Shown here in pieces: positions 16,108-23,408 of a DNA stretch of 64,000 nucleotides. Source of the DNA: Streptomyces sp. NBC_01353 (GTDB lineage: Bacteria; Actinomycetota; Actinomycetes; Streptomycetales; Streptomycetaceae); contig NZ_CP108352.1 of the NCBI RefSeq assembly GCF_036237275.1, positions 496,001 through 560,000 of the forward strand, in the 5' to 3' direction. The translations under genes and the position numbers were made by a program. Within the stretch, counting starts at the first letter, position 1; each line of letters starts with the position of its first letter. The notes beneath the pieces are model-generated. The model was not told where the DNA came from and did not search any database. It saw only the letters and a program-made list of their open reading frames with translations.

Positions 16108-17340
16108 GTGATCAAGGGAATCCGGCCGCTGCTGCGCGGCTCCACGTATTCGGGTGCGCTGTTCGCCGCCGGCGGTGTGCTGGTGAGCCTTCCACCACTG
16201 CCCATCGCGCTGTTGCCGCTACTGGCGTGGAAGTCCGCTCCCGAGGGTGCCCAGATCGTCGTCGTCCTGGCCCTCTGGGCGGCACTGATCGGCCTGATGG
16301 GCTTGGCCCGCATCACGCGGCGAGCGCTGATCGTGTCCGCCCGCCGACTGCTGAGGGTGCCACTGCCGGATCCTGTCGCCGCACGCAGGTCCGTGAGCTC
16401 GGATCGTTGGCGTACGCCCCTCTGGCTGCTGGTGCATGTGGCACTCGGGTGGACGGGGGCGCTGATGAGCGCTGGGCTGTTCCTGGCGGGCCTGACCCTC
16501 CCCTTCGGTGCCGACGTGGAACTGAGCCTGCACGACTGGGCGGTGCGGCCGAAGGCCGGCTGGGAGAGAGGGCTGGTGGCGCTCGGCTGCCTGCTGCTGG
16601 CGGCGACCGTCTGTGCGGTCATGACGGCCACCCTGCGCCGACTTGCTCCCGGGCTGCTGGGGCCGTCCCCGGGCGAGCTGCTCGCGCTGGCGGCCGAGCG
16701 GGAGCTGCGGCTGGCCGAACGTAACCGACTGGCACACGAGTTGCACGACTCCATCGGGCACACGCTGACGGCGACCACGATCCAGGCCGCGGTGGCGGGC
16801 GAGATGCTCTCCGCCGACCCGGTGGCGGCACGGGCAGCCCTGCGCAGCATCGAGGAGTCGGCCCGGGCGGCGCTCGAGGACCTGGACTATGTGCTGGGCG
16901 TGCTGCGCGAGGAGAAGGCCGAGGCAGCCTCGACCCGCACCTTGGCCGACCTGCCTGAGCTGTTCGACCGGTTGCGCCACGCGGGCGCGGTCGTGGAGCC
17001 GGGGCTTTCGGGGGACTTGGCGCAGGTGCAGGGGACGCTCTCCCGCGCGGCGTACCGGATCCTGCAGGAGGGCCTGACGAACGCGTTGCGGCACGGAGCG
17101 GGCGGTCCGATCGAGGTCCGGGTGGCGGCCGCGCCGGACGAGCTGGCGCTCAGTGTGGTCAACCGGACCGGGGCGGGCACGAGCGCGGTCCCGGGCCTGG
17201 GTGCCTTCCCTACGTCCGGGCACGGCCTGCCCGGACTGGCAGAGCGCGTACGACTCCTGCACGGCGAGTTCGAGGCCGGCCAAGTCGGGCCGCGGCACTG
17301 GCGGTTGGCGGTACGGCTGCCGGTACGGTTGTCGGCATGA
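16108..17340 (+). CDS. Sensor histidine kinase (HisKA_3, NarL-type partner)
   Basis: A 410-residue membrane histidine kinase. Hydrophobic segments around residues 15-40, 50-65, 112-135 and 160-180 indicate four membrane spans with little extracytoplasmic sequence, an intramembrane-sensing layout. A HisKA_3 dimerisation helix carries the phospho-acceptor in HELHDSIGH (His213). The HATPase_c domain follows with the N box LQEGLTNALRHG and the G-box-like GHGLPGLAERV. GTG at 16108 is used; the region immediately upstream resembles a promoter, so the mRNA may have a very short leader. The stop overlaps the regulator start (ATGA). Confidence 0.92.
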   Translation: MIKGIRPLLRGSTYSGALFAAGGVLVSLPPLPIALLPLLAWKSAPEGAQIVVVLALWAALIGLMGLARITRRALIVSARRLLRVPLPDPVAARRSVSSDRWRTPLWLLVHVALGWTGALMSAGLFLAGLTLPFGADVELSLHDWAVRPKAGWERGLVALGCLLLAATVCAVMTATLRRLAPGLLGPSPGELLALAAERELRLAERNRLAHELHDSIGHTLTATTIQAAVAGEMLSADPVAARAALRSIEESARAALEDLDYVLGVLREEKAEAASTRTLADLPELFDRLRHAGAVVEPGLSGDLAQVQGTLSRAAYRILQEGLTNALRHGAGGPIEVRVAAAPDELALSVVNRTGAGTSAVPGLGAFPTSGHGLPGLAERVRLLHGEFEAGQVGPRHWRLAVRLPVRLSA

Positions 17341-18110
17341 TCGGCACCGAGGCAAGCGCGGGCGCCTGCACGACCAACCCTGGCACGAGCAACGCCGTCA
17401 CGACCAACCCCGGCACGACCAACCCCGGCACCGGACCCGTCGGCCCTACCAGCGCCCCCGTCACACTCCTGATCGCGGATGACGACGAGGTGACCCGCAG
17501 CGGTCTGCGCACCTTGCTCGCGGCTCAGCCGGGGATCGCGGTGGTCGGGGAGGCCGCCGACGGCGTCGAGGCGGTCGAGCAGGCGCGGCGACTGCGTCCG
17601 GACGTCGTCCTGATGGATGTGCGCATGCCGCGTCGCAACGGGATCGAGGCCACGCGGCAGCTCCTTGCCGAGTCGACCGAACCGCCGAAGGTCGTGGTGA
17701 TCACCACCTTCGAGAACGACGACTACGTCACCGCCGCGCTCAGCGCGGGCGCCTGCGGGTTCGTGCTCAAGCGGCTTCCGGTGCGGCAGATCGCGGAGGC
17801 GGTGCGGGTGGTGGCGGCGGGAGAGGCGATCCTCTTCCCGACGACGCTGCGCCGGATGGTCACCGCCCGCCCCCTGGAATCCGCCGAGGCGTTGCCGAGG
17901 GCGGCGCTGACGGTGCGGGAGGAGGAGGTGCTGCGGCTGATGGCCACCGGTCTGTCCAACCCGGAGATCGCGGAGTCGCTCACGGTGAGCCTGGAGACGG
18001 TGAAGACGCACGTCGGGAACGTACTGACCAAGCTCGGCGCGCAGAACCGGACCCACGCGGTGGTGATCGCGTACGAGTCCGGTCTGGTGGTGCCGGGGTT
18101 CGCCGGGTGA
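17337..18110 (+). CDS. NarL/FixJ-type response regulator with repeat-bearing N-terminal extension
   Basis: A 257-residue regulator. The receiver domain (LLIADDDEVTRSG; phospho-acceptor Asp94 in LMDVRMP; conserved Lys in VLKRLPV) is followed by a LuxR-type HTH (LTVREEEVLRLMATGLSNPE). It is cotranscribed and coupled with the kinase through ATGA at 17337. Unusually, about 42 residues precede the receiver and contain a TTNPG repeat encoded by three near-identical 15-base units; no alternative ATG or GTG lies closer to the receiver, so the extension is probably translated. Confidence 0.92.
   Translation: MIGTEASAGACTTNPGTSNAVTTNPGTTNPGTGPVGPTSAPVTLLIADDDEVTRSGLRTLLAAQPGIAVVGEAADGVEAVEQARRLRPDVVLMDVRMPRRNGIEATRQLLAESTEPPKVVVITTFENDDYVTAALSAGACGFVLKRLPVRQIAEAVRVVAAGEAILFPTTLRRMVTARPLESAEALPRAALTVREEEVLRLMATGLSNPEIAESLTVSLETVKTHVGNVLTKLGAQNRTHAVVIAYESGLVVPGFAG
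17370..17429 (+). repeat. 15-base minisatellite inside the response-regulator gene
   Basis: The unit ACGACCAACCCCGGC occurs at 17370 (one mismatch), 17400 and 17415, coding for TTNPG. The repeats are in frame (15 bases), so copy-number change would alter the N-terminal tail length without a frameshift. Confidence 0.8.
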
Positions 18111-18166
18111 CGCGTCCGGGGAGGTGGTCCTGGGCTTCGCTGGTTCCGGTCGATGAACTGGGGCGC

Positions 18167-18190
18167 CGCCGCTTTCCGGGGTGAGCGGCG
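18167..18190. terminator. Hairpin between the response regulator and DUF5988-like gene
   Basis: CGCCGCT (18167-18173) pairs with AGCGGCG (18184-18190), followed by TTT on the plus strand. The two flanking genes converge here. Confidence 0.5.
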
Positions 18191-18230
18191 TTTCAAGGGT
18201 GCCTGGACCCTACCCCCGGAGTCGCTGCCG

Positions 18231-18431
18231 TCACTCGGCGATTTCCGTGCGCTCCCACCACTCGTAGACGGGGAGCTGTCCTTCCGGGCCGTTCTGAACC
18301 CGCGAAGTGGCTTTGAAATGTTCGTATCCGCCACGGTGTGGGATCTTCAGATCCTCGCCCGGCTCGTCCACCGGCACGACCCGCTCCGCCAAGTCGTCCG
18401 GCCCGCCCACAAGTGCCGCCATGATCGTCAT
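18231..18431 (-). CDS. Small DUF5988-like protein
   Basis: A 66-residue protein that resembles the DUF5988 family of small Streptomyces proteins. Visible conserved segments are ALVGGPDDLAERVVPVDEPG, DLKIPHRGGYEHF and LPVYEWWERTEIAE. Function unknown. Its start at 18431 was chosen from the family N-terminus MTIMAALVGGP; a longer version from 18467 is possible. It follows the PaaX gene in the same direction after 135 bases and could be the last cistron of the aromatic operon or independent. Confidence 0.78.
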   Translation of the reverse strand: MTIMAALVGGPDDLAERVVPVDEPGEDLKIPHRGGYEHFKATSRVQNGPEGQLPVYEWWERTEIAE

Positions 18432-18566
18432 GGGCCCCAGTCTCACCAACCACCCAACCCTGCGCATCCCGACGCGCCGCCCCGCGCACCCCGCATACGG
18501 AGAGATCCCGAGCGTCCGTGCGCTCGGCGCGTCGGCAGCGCCTCGCGGCGGCGGAGCCCCGGGCGC

Positions 18567-19394
18567 TCAGGCTCGCAACCCCGTGACGTCGCCTACGTGG
18601 CGCAGGCTCGGGTCGAGCAGGATTCCGTGCAGTTGCTGGAAGACCTGGCGGGCCGCCACCGCGTTCCAGTCCGTCGGGAGCAGTTCGGTGGGCAGGCCCG
18701 GGTCCAGATAAGGGAGGCGGCGCCATTGGGTGAGCAGCGGGACGTAGTGGCGGAAGGCCTCGGCCGGTTCGGGTTCCGCTTCGGTCGCCGCCAGGCGGGT
18801 GGCCACCGGTGCGTAGGTGTCGGTGAACTCCGCGTACTGCTTCTGGATCGCAGGGAAGTCCCACCACGAGCTCACCGTGCCCGGCAGATCACTGAAGGCC
18901 GCGTACTCGGCGGCGAACAGGTGGACGTACTCGCTGAGGCCGAGCCGTACCAGCATGCTCCGGGCGTCCTCCAGCAGCCGGCCCGGCGCCAGCCACACGC
19001 CTGGGGCGATGTTGCCGAAGCCGAGCCACGTCAGGCGGGTGCGCAGCTGGTAGCGGTGGGAGCGTTCCGACTCCGGTACGGAGAACACGGCCATGGCCCA
19101 GCCGTCCGCCAGGTCGGCGGGTTCCAGGCTGCCGAAGATCCGGCGGTCGCCCTCGTCGAAGACGGGCAGGACGGCCGGGCTGAGCCGGTAGCCGGTGGCA
19201 CCTCGGCGTTCCGGTTCGAGGACTCCGCGCTTCTTCAGCCGGGAGATCGCCGAGCGCACCGCGGGGCCGTCGACGTCCAGCTCCCCCATCAGCGTGATCA
19301 GGTCCGCGATGGAGATCCAGCCGCCGAGGCGGCGCAGGAACGCCCCGTAGGCCGTGTTGATCAACGAGCTGGGTCTGAGGGGGCTGTCCGACAT
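18567..19394 (-). CDS. PaaX-family transcriptional regulator
   Basis: A 275-residue regulator with an N-terminal winged helix (LITLMGELDVDGPAVRSAIS, then RLKKRGVLEPERRGATGYRL), the central PaaX domain and a C-terminal domain typical of PaaX proteins (Trp/Tyr-rich SSWWDFPAIQKQYAEF). PaaX repressors generally bind aryl-CoA thioesters as inducers. That suits this operon, whose first two enzymes make and consume an aryl-CoA. It is the penultimate gene of the leftward operon. The ATG follows GGAAGG 5 bases upstream. Probable target: the promoter at 28065-28111. Confidence 0.92.
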   Translation of the reverse strand: MSDSPLRPSSLINTAYGAFLRRLGGWISIADLITLMGELDVDGPAVRSAISRLKKRGVLEPERRGATGYRLSPAVLPVFDEGDRRIFGSLEPADLADGWAMAVFSVPESERSHRYQLRTRLTWLGFGNIAPGVWLAPGRLLEDARSMLVRLGLSEYVHLFAAEYAAFSDLPGTVSSWWDFPAIQKQYAEFTDTYAPVATRLAATEAEPEPAEAFRHYVPLLTQWRRLPYLDPGLPTELLPTDWNAVAARQVFQQLHGILLDPSLRHVGDVTGLRA

Positions 19395-19454
19395 GATCGC
19401 CTTCCGTTGTACGCGGTCGCGATCATATCGGGGCCCCCTCCATGCCCCCTCCGG

Positions 19455-20228
19455 TCAGGCGTACGCCCCCGACAGCAGGTGCCCGGCCCCGGGGGCCACG
19501 GCCGGGAGGTCCAGGGCGCGCAGCATCTGGTGGGCGGTGCACACGGCCGCCGACACGACCGGCTTGCCCAGGAGCTGTTCGGCCTCCTCGATGACGCCGA
19601 GCGAGGGCATCTGCACGCAGGCGGAGAGGACGACCGCGTCGGCCTCCGTGTGGTCCAGCGCGCGGGCAAGGCCCGGCAGCCTGGCCGGGTCGTGGGCAGC
19701 CACGTCCAGGTTGTTCGGGATCTCCAGGGCCTGGTGGTCGAGGACTTCGATGCCCTCCCGGGTGAGGTAGTCCACGACGGTCTGTGTGAGGGGGCGCATG
19801 TAGGGGGCGAGCAGCGCGATCCTCTTGGCACCGATGGTGTTCAGTCCATGGACGAGCGCGCCCGCGCTGGTGACGACCGGCGCGGGGGCGCCGTTCTCGA
19901 CCGTACGCAGGTGCAGCCGCTCCTCGGAGACCCGGTGGTAGCCCGGTCCCATGCTCATGATGGCGACGAGGCAGGCGTAACCGAGTACGTCGACGCGCGC
20001 GTCGGAGAGCTCCACGGCGCAGCGGTCGGAGTCGGCGTCCATGGCCTTGAGCTGCTCGGGAGTCACGTGGGTCATGCGCATCCGGCTGGAGTGGAAGGTG
20101 AACCGCTCGTCCGGCGCGACGGCCTCGCGGGCGCGCAGGATCGCGGGGACCTCGGTTTCCATGGTGACGTTGGAGCTCGGCACGATCTGGCCGATGCGGT
20201 AGGTGCGGTGGTTGCGGGGTGGTGGCAC
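19455..20228 (-). CDS. Maleate cis-trans isomerase family protein (Asp/Glu racemase superfamily)
   Basis: A 257-residue cytoplasmic enzyme. The N-terminus IVPSSNVTMETEVPAI is typical of maleate isomerases, and both catalytic cysteines are visible: Cys86 in GYACLVA and Cys204 in LSACVQMPS. The reaction would convert maleate to fumarate. In this operon it would complete a route in which maleylpyruvate is hydrolysed to maleate and pyruvate, avoiding a thiol-dependent maleylpyruvate isomerase, which is not encoded here. Related arylmalonate decarboxylases use a similar fold, so the assignment rests partly on context. The GTG start follows GAGGAG 5-6 bases upstream. Confidence 0.85.
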   Translation of the reverse strand: MPPPRNHRTYRIGQIVPSSNVTMETEVPAILRAREAVAPDERFTFHSSRMRMTHVTPEQLKAMDADSDRCAVELSDARVDVLGYACLVAIMSMGPGYHRVSEERLHLRTVENGAPAPVVTSAGALVHGLNTIGAKRIALLAPYMRPLTQTVVDYLTREGIEVLDHQALEIPNNLDVAAHDPARLPGLARALDHTEADAVVLSACVQMPSLGVIEEAEQLLGKPVVSAAVCTAHQMLRALDLPAVAPGAGHLLSGAYA

Positions 20229-20333
20229 GGGTGCTCCTCGGTTCTCGTACGGGGATGGATGTGGGGTAGTCGTCGTGTGGGGCCAGTACCGCTCGGTTCG
20301 GGGTCGGGCGCGCGCGGGGGCTCGACACAGGGC

Positions 20334-21233
20334 TCAGCGGGCGTCGACCACCGGGTTGGTCAAGGTGCCGATCAGCTCGACCGTCGCCTCCACCGTGTCA
20401 CCGGGCGCGAGGAACTCGGGCGGCACCATGCCGGCCCCTACCCCGGACGGCGAGCCCGTCGCGATGACGTCGCCGGGCTCCAGGGTCACTCCGGAGCTGA
20501 TGTCGGCGATCAGGCGGGCGATGGGGAAGAGCATGTGCCGGGTGTTCGACTTCTGCTTCGTGACGCCGTTGACGCGCAGCGAGAGGTCCAGGGCCATGGG
20601 ATCCGGGATCGCGTCTGCGGTGACGACCACCGGGCCGAAGGGCGCGTACGAGTCCTGCCCCTTGGAGAAGAACCACTGGCCGGAGCGGCGCTGGTCACGG
20701 GCGCTGATGTCGTTGACGATGCTGAAGCCGAAGATGTGGTCGTACGCGTCCTCCTCGCTCACCCGGGAGGCGGTGCGGCCGATGACGACGGCGAGTTCGC
20801 ACTCCCAGTCCAGCTGGGTGGTGAGGTCGGCGTTGTGCAGGATGGGCGCGCCAGGGCCGGTGACGGCGGTGGCGGGCTTGCTGAACAGGACGGGGCGGGG
20901 CGGGAGTTCCTTGTCGGTGTCGAGGCTGCGGCTGGACTCCTCGACGTGCTCCACGTAGTTGAGACCGACCCCGATGATCTTGCCGGGGCGGAAGGGGGCG
21001 CAGAGCCGGACTTCACCGGGCCCGTGGACGGCGTGGGCAGGGCGGTCACCTTCGAGCAGCAGGCGCACGGCGTCCAGGGTGGCCGGGCCGGCCTGGACCA
21101 GGCCGAGCAGATCGTGCGGGAGGGGGACGCCCGCGTGGTCGGCGAGGGCGGTGAGGTCGAGTACGTGGTCGTCGGTCTCGACGCCCAGCCGCGGTGCGAC
21201 ACCGGCGGCGGTCGTGAAGGTCAGCAAACGCAT
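20334..21233 (-). CDS. Fumarylacetoacetate hydrolase-family protein (maleyl/fumarylpyruvate hydrolase)
   Basis: A 299-residue FAH-superfamily hydrolase. The metal-binding acidic residues are visible as E144 and E146 in DWECELAVVIG, with D175 in NDISARD. The family landmarks GVGLNYVEH and DVIATGSPSGVG are present. It cleaves the C-C bond of a beta-diketo acid; placed directly after gentisate dioxygenase, its substrate is maleylpyruvate or fumarylpyruvate. The ATG at 21233 is preceded by GAGGAG, and the dioxygenase stop is 17 bases upstream, so the two are cotranscribed. Confidence 0.93.
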   Translation of the reverse strand: MRLLTFTTAAGVAPRLGVETDDHVLDLTALADHAGVPLPHDLLGLVQAGPATLDAVRLLLEGDRPAHAVHGPGEVRLCAPFRPGKIIGVGLNYVEHVEESSRSLDTDKELPPRPVLFSKPATAVTGPGAPILHNADLTTQLDWECELAVVIGRTASRVSEEDAYDHIFGFSIVNDISARDQRRSGQWFFSKGQDSYAPFGPVVVTADAIPDPMALDLSLRVNGVTKQKSNTRHMLFPIARLIADISSGVTLEPGDVIATGSPSGVGAGMVPPEFLAPGDTVEATVELIGTLTNPVVDAR

Positions 21234-21250
21234 GAGGGGCTCCTCGTGGG

Positions 21251-22369
21251 TCAGGCGGCGGTGACGGGCTGGTGGCCGCCGTTGTCGGGGTACGCCTCTT
21301 CGCGGTGGAAGCCGAGCGAGCGCATGACGGGGAAGTCGTTGAAGGAGAAGAGACAGGCGTCCTCGGACGGGTCGAGGTTGTGGTGCTCGTGCCAGGCCCA
21401 GGACGGGACGCAGAAGATGTCCCCTTCGGTCCACTCGAAGCGCCGTCCGGCGATCACCGACGCACCCCTGCCCTTGGCGACGGTGTAGATCACGGAGCCG
21501 GTGTGCCGGTGGGCCGCGGTGGCCTGTCCGGGGCGCAGCAGCTGCATGTGGGCGCCCATGGTCGGCATCACCGAGCCGCCGGTCACCGGGTTGGTGTACT
21601 CGGCGATGACCCCGTCGTACGGGGAGCCCTCGGTGGCCTTGGCGAGGCCGCGCAGGGCCTCGTACGTCGGCTCCCACGGGTAGGCGAGCAGCGGCGAGTA
21701 GGGCCGGGTCCACTTCTCCGCCCCGTACGGGAGCAGGGTGCCGGAGTAGGTGAGGACGGAGGAGTTCACCACCTTTCCGGGGGTCTGGTAGAGCTCGGGA
21801 TGTACCTCGTAGAACCCGGCGTCCAGGGCGTTGACCAGCGGGATGTCCAGGCCGTCCTGCCAGATCACCGGGGCGTCGGTCCCGTCGTTGCCGTGCTCGT
21901 GCCAGGTGCCGTTCGGGGTGATGGCGAAGTCGCGCGGGCCGACCTTGAGCTTCTGGCCGTCGACGATCGTCCAGGCGCCGTTGCCCTCGTGGACGAAGCG
22001 CAGGGCGGCGGCCTGGTGGCGGTGGGCGGTCATGGCCTCCCCCGGGCCCATGATCTGGAGGCCGGTGTAGAGGAGTCCGGCGGCGGCGCTGACGTCCTTG
22101 CGGCCGGGGTTGACGAGCATGACGACGCGACGGCCGGCGTCGTCGGCCTTGACCAGGCCGAGGGCCTTGTGGACGAGCGGCCGCAGTTCCTCGTAACGCC
22201 ACAGCACGGGAACGGACTTGGGCTGCGGATACCACGGCTCGATGTCGTTGGCGACGGTCCACAGGGCGCCGGCGTCCAGCGCTTCGAGTTCGCCGTAGTA
22301 CGCGGTGAGTTCGGGGGTGTCGGAGACCCGGGCGCGGCCGAGCATGCTGTCGTCCTGCTCCATGGTCAT
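21251..22369 (-). CDS. Gentisate 1,2-dioxygenase
   Basis: A 372-residue double-cupin Fe(II) dioxygenase that opens the gentisate ring to maleylpyruvate. The N-terminal cupin shows the metal ligand segment TAHRHQAAALRFV (His116, His118) and NGTWHEHGN (His157, His159). A second cupin has TAAHRHTGSVIY and WAWHEHHN. Length and motifs fit gentisate dioxygenases, with 1-hydroxy-2-naphthoate dioxygenase as the nearest alternative. The start is preceded by GAGGAGG, 3-5 bases upstream, and overlaps the nitrilase stop (ATGA). It is the key enzyme fixing the operon as a gentisate pathway. Confidence 0.95.
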   Translation of the reverse strand: MTMEQDDSMLGRARVSDTPELTAYYGELEALDAGALWTVANDIEPWYPQPKSVPVLWRYEELRPLVHKALGLVKADDAGRRVVMLVNPGRKDVSAAAGLLYTGLQIMGPGEAMTAHRHQAAALRFVHEGNGAWTIVDGQKLKVGPRDFAITPNGTWHEHGNDGTDAPVIWQDGLDIPLVNALDAGFYEVHPELYQTPGKVVNSSVLTYSGTLLPYGAEKWTRPYSPLLAYPWEPTYEALRGLAKATEGSPYDGVIAEYTNPVTGGSVMPTMGAHMQLLRPGQATAAHRHTGSVIYTVAKGRGASVIAGRRFEWTEGDIFCVPSWAWHEHHNLDPSEDACLFSFNDFPVMRSLGFHREEAYPDNGGHQPVTAA

Positions 22370-23394
22370 ACGTCCTCCTCAGGTGCGGTGGCGGTCGGGG
22401 GGCCAGCGTGCGGCGCGGTGAAGGTCACCGGCGGGCGTGGGCTGTTGTCGACTTCGAGGCGGAAGATGTCGAAGCGGTTGTAGTGGCCGGTGATGTCGTG
22501 CATCTGCTTGGGCTGGATGCAGCGGCCGAGGTCGATCTCGCCGTAGACGATGCCTTCGTCGTCGACGAGCGGTTCGGTGACGGGGCGGCCGTCGGGACCG
22601 AAGATGCCGGACAGTGCGCTGCGCGGCCGCTGGAACAGGGCGCGCAGTTCGTCGTCGTCCCCGGCGAGGGTGTCGACGATCTCCGGCGAGATGGTGGAGC
22701 AGGCGACGACGGAGAAGACCTTGCCCTCGAAGCTGTGGGCGGCGGTCCGTACGGCGATGGCGTCGGCCATGTCGTAGTCGGCCGGGGCGACGGGCAGCGC
22801 GATGTAGCAGGAGGCGTGGACGAGTTCACCCTGCGCGAGGAGGGTGAACCGGGCCAGGGTGTTGGTGTTCTCGCCGCAGGCGAGGGCGCCGAGCGGGCCG
22901 ACAGGGGTCCGGTGGACGCGCAGCGAGCTGCCGTCGCCACCGGTCCAGGTGAGCTTCTCGGCCCACGTGGGCACCAACTTGCGGTGCACGCCGAGGAGTT
23001 CGCCGTCCGGTCCGATGGTGAGCAGGGTGTTGTAGAGGACACCGAGGCTGTGGGCCGCCCGCTCGTTGACTCCGATGACGAGGACGACCCCGTACTGGCG
23101 GGCCGCGGCGCGCAGGGCGTCGACGTACGGTCCGGGGATGTCGACAGAGGCTCGCTGGAGTCGCTCGAACCAGGGCGAGCCCTGGACCGGGTTCATCGTC
23201 CAGTTCCAGTACGGGTATCCGGGGACGAACACCTCGGGGAACACGACCAGCTGGGCTCCGTTCCCGGCCGCCTCGGCGATCAGGGCGACGGCCTTGTCGA
23301 CGGTGGCGGCGGGGTCGAGGTAGACGGGCGCGGCCTGGACGGCAGCGGCCGTGAATCGGGGCAGCGCGTCGAGGGTCGGCGGCGGTTGTGGCAC
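22366..23394 (-). CDS. Nitrilase (carbon-nitrogen hydrolase family)
   Basis: A 342-residue nitrilase-superfamily enzyme with the complete catalytic triad: Glu54 in FPEVFVPGYP, Lys139 in HRKLVPTW, Cys173 in ALACGENTN. The long C-terminal extension and CGENTN sequence point to true nitrilases (nitrile to acid plus ammonia) rather than amidases. GTG at 23394 was chosen because AAAGGGG lies 8 bases upstream; an ATG at 23412 with an ATGA overlap to the preceding gene is the alternative. Sitting between the CoA-ester monooxygenase and gentisate dioxygenase, it may feed an aromatic nitrile into the pathway (inference). Confidence 0.92.
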   Translation of the reverse strand: MPQPPPTLDALPRFTAAAVQAAPVYLDPAATVDKAVALIAEAAGNGAQLVVFPEVFVPGYPYWNWTMNPVQGSPWFERLQRASVDIPGPYVDALRAAARQYGVVLVIGVNERAAHSLGVLYNTLLTIGPDGELLGVHRKLVPTWAEKLTWTGGDGSSLRVHRTPVGPLGALACGENTNTLARFTLLAQGELVHASCYIALPVAPADYDMADAIAVRTAAHSFEGKVFSVVACSTISPEIVDTLAGDDDELRALFQRPRSALSGIFGPDGRPVTEPLVDDEGIVYGEIDLGRCIQPKQMHDITGHYNRFDIFRLEVDNSPRPPVTFTAPHAGPPTATAPEEDV

Positions 23395-23408
23395 GGGGTT
23401 GTCCCCTT

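Noticed and set aside
18153-21488. An 1100-codon plus-strand frame across the PaaX, isomerase and FAH genes
   Set aside because: Antisense shadow: each overlapped minus-strand gene shows family motifs and ribosome binding sites, while this frame has none.
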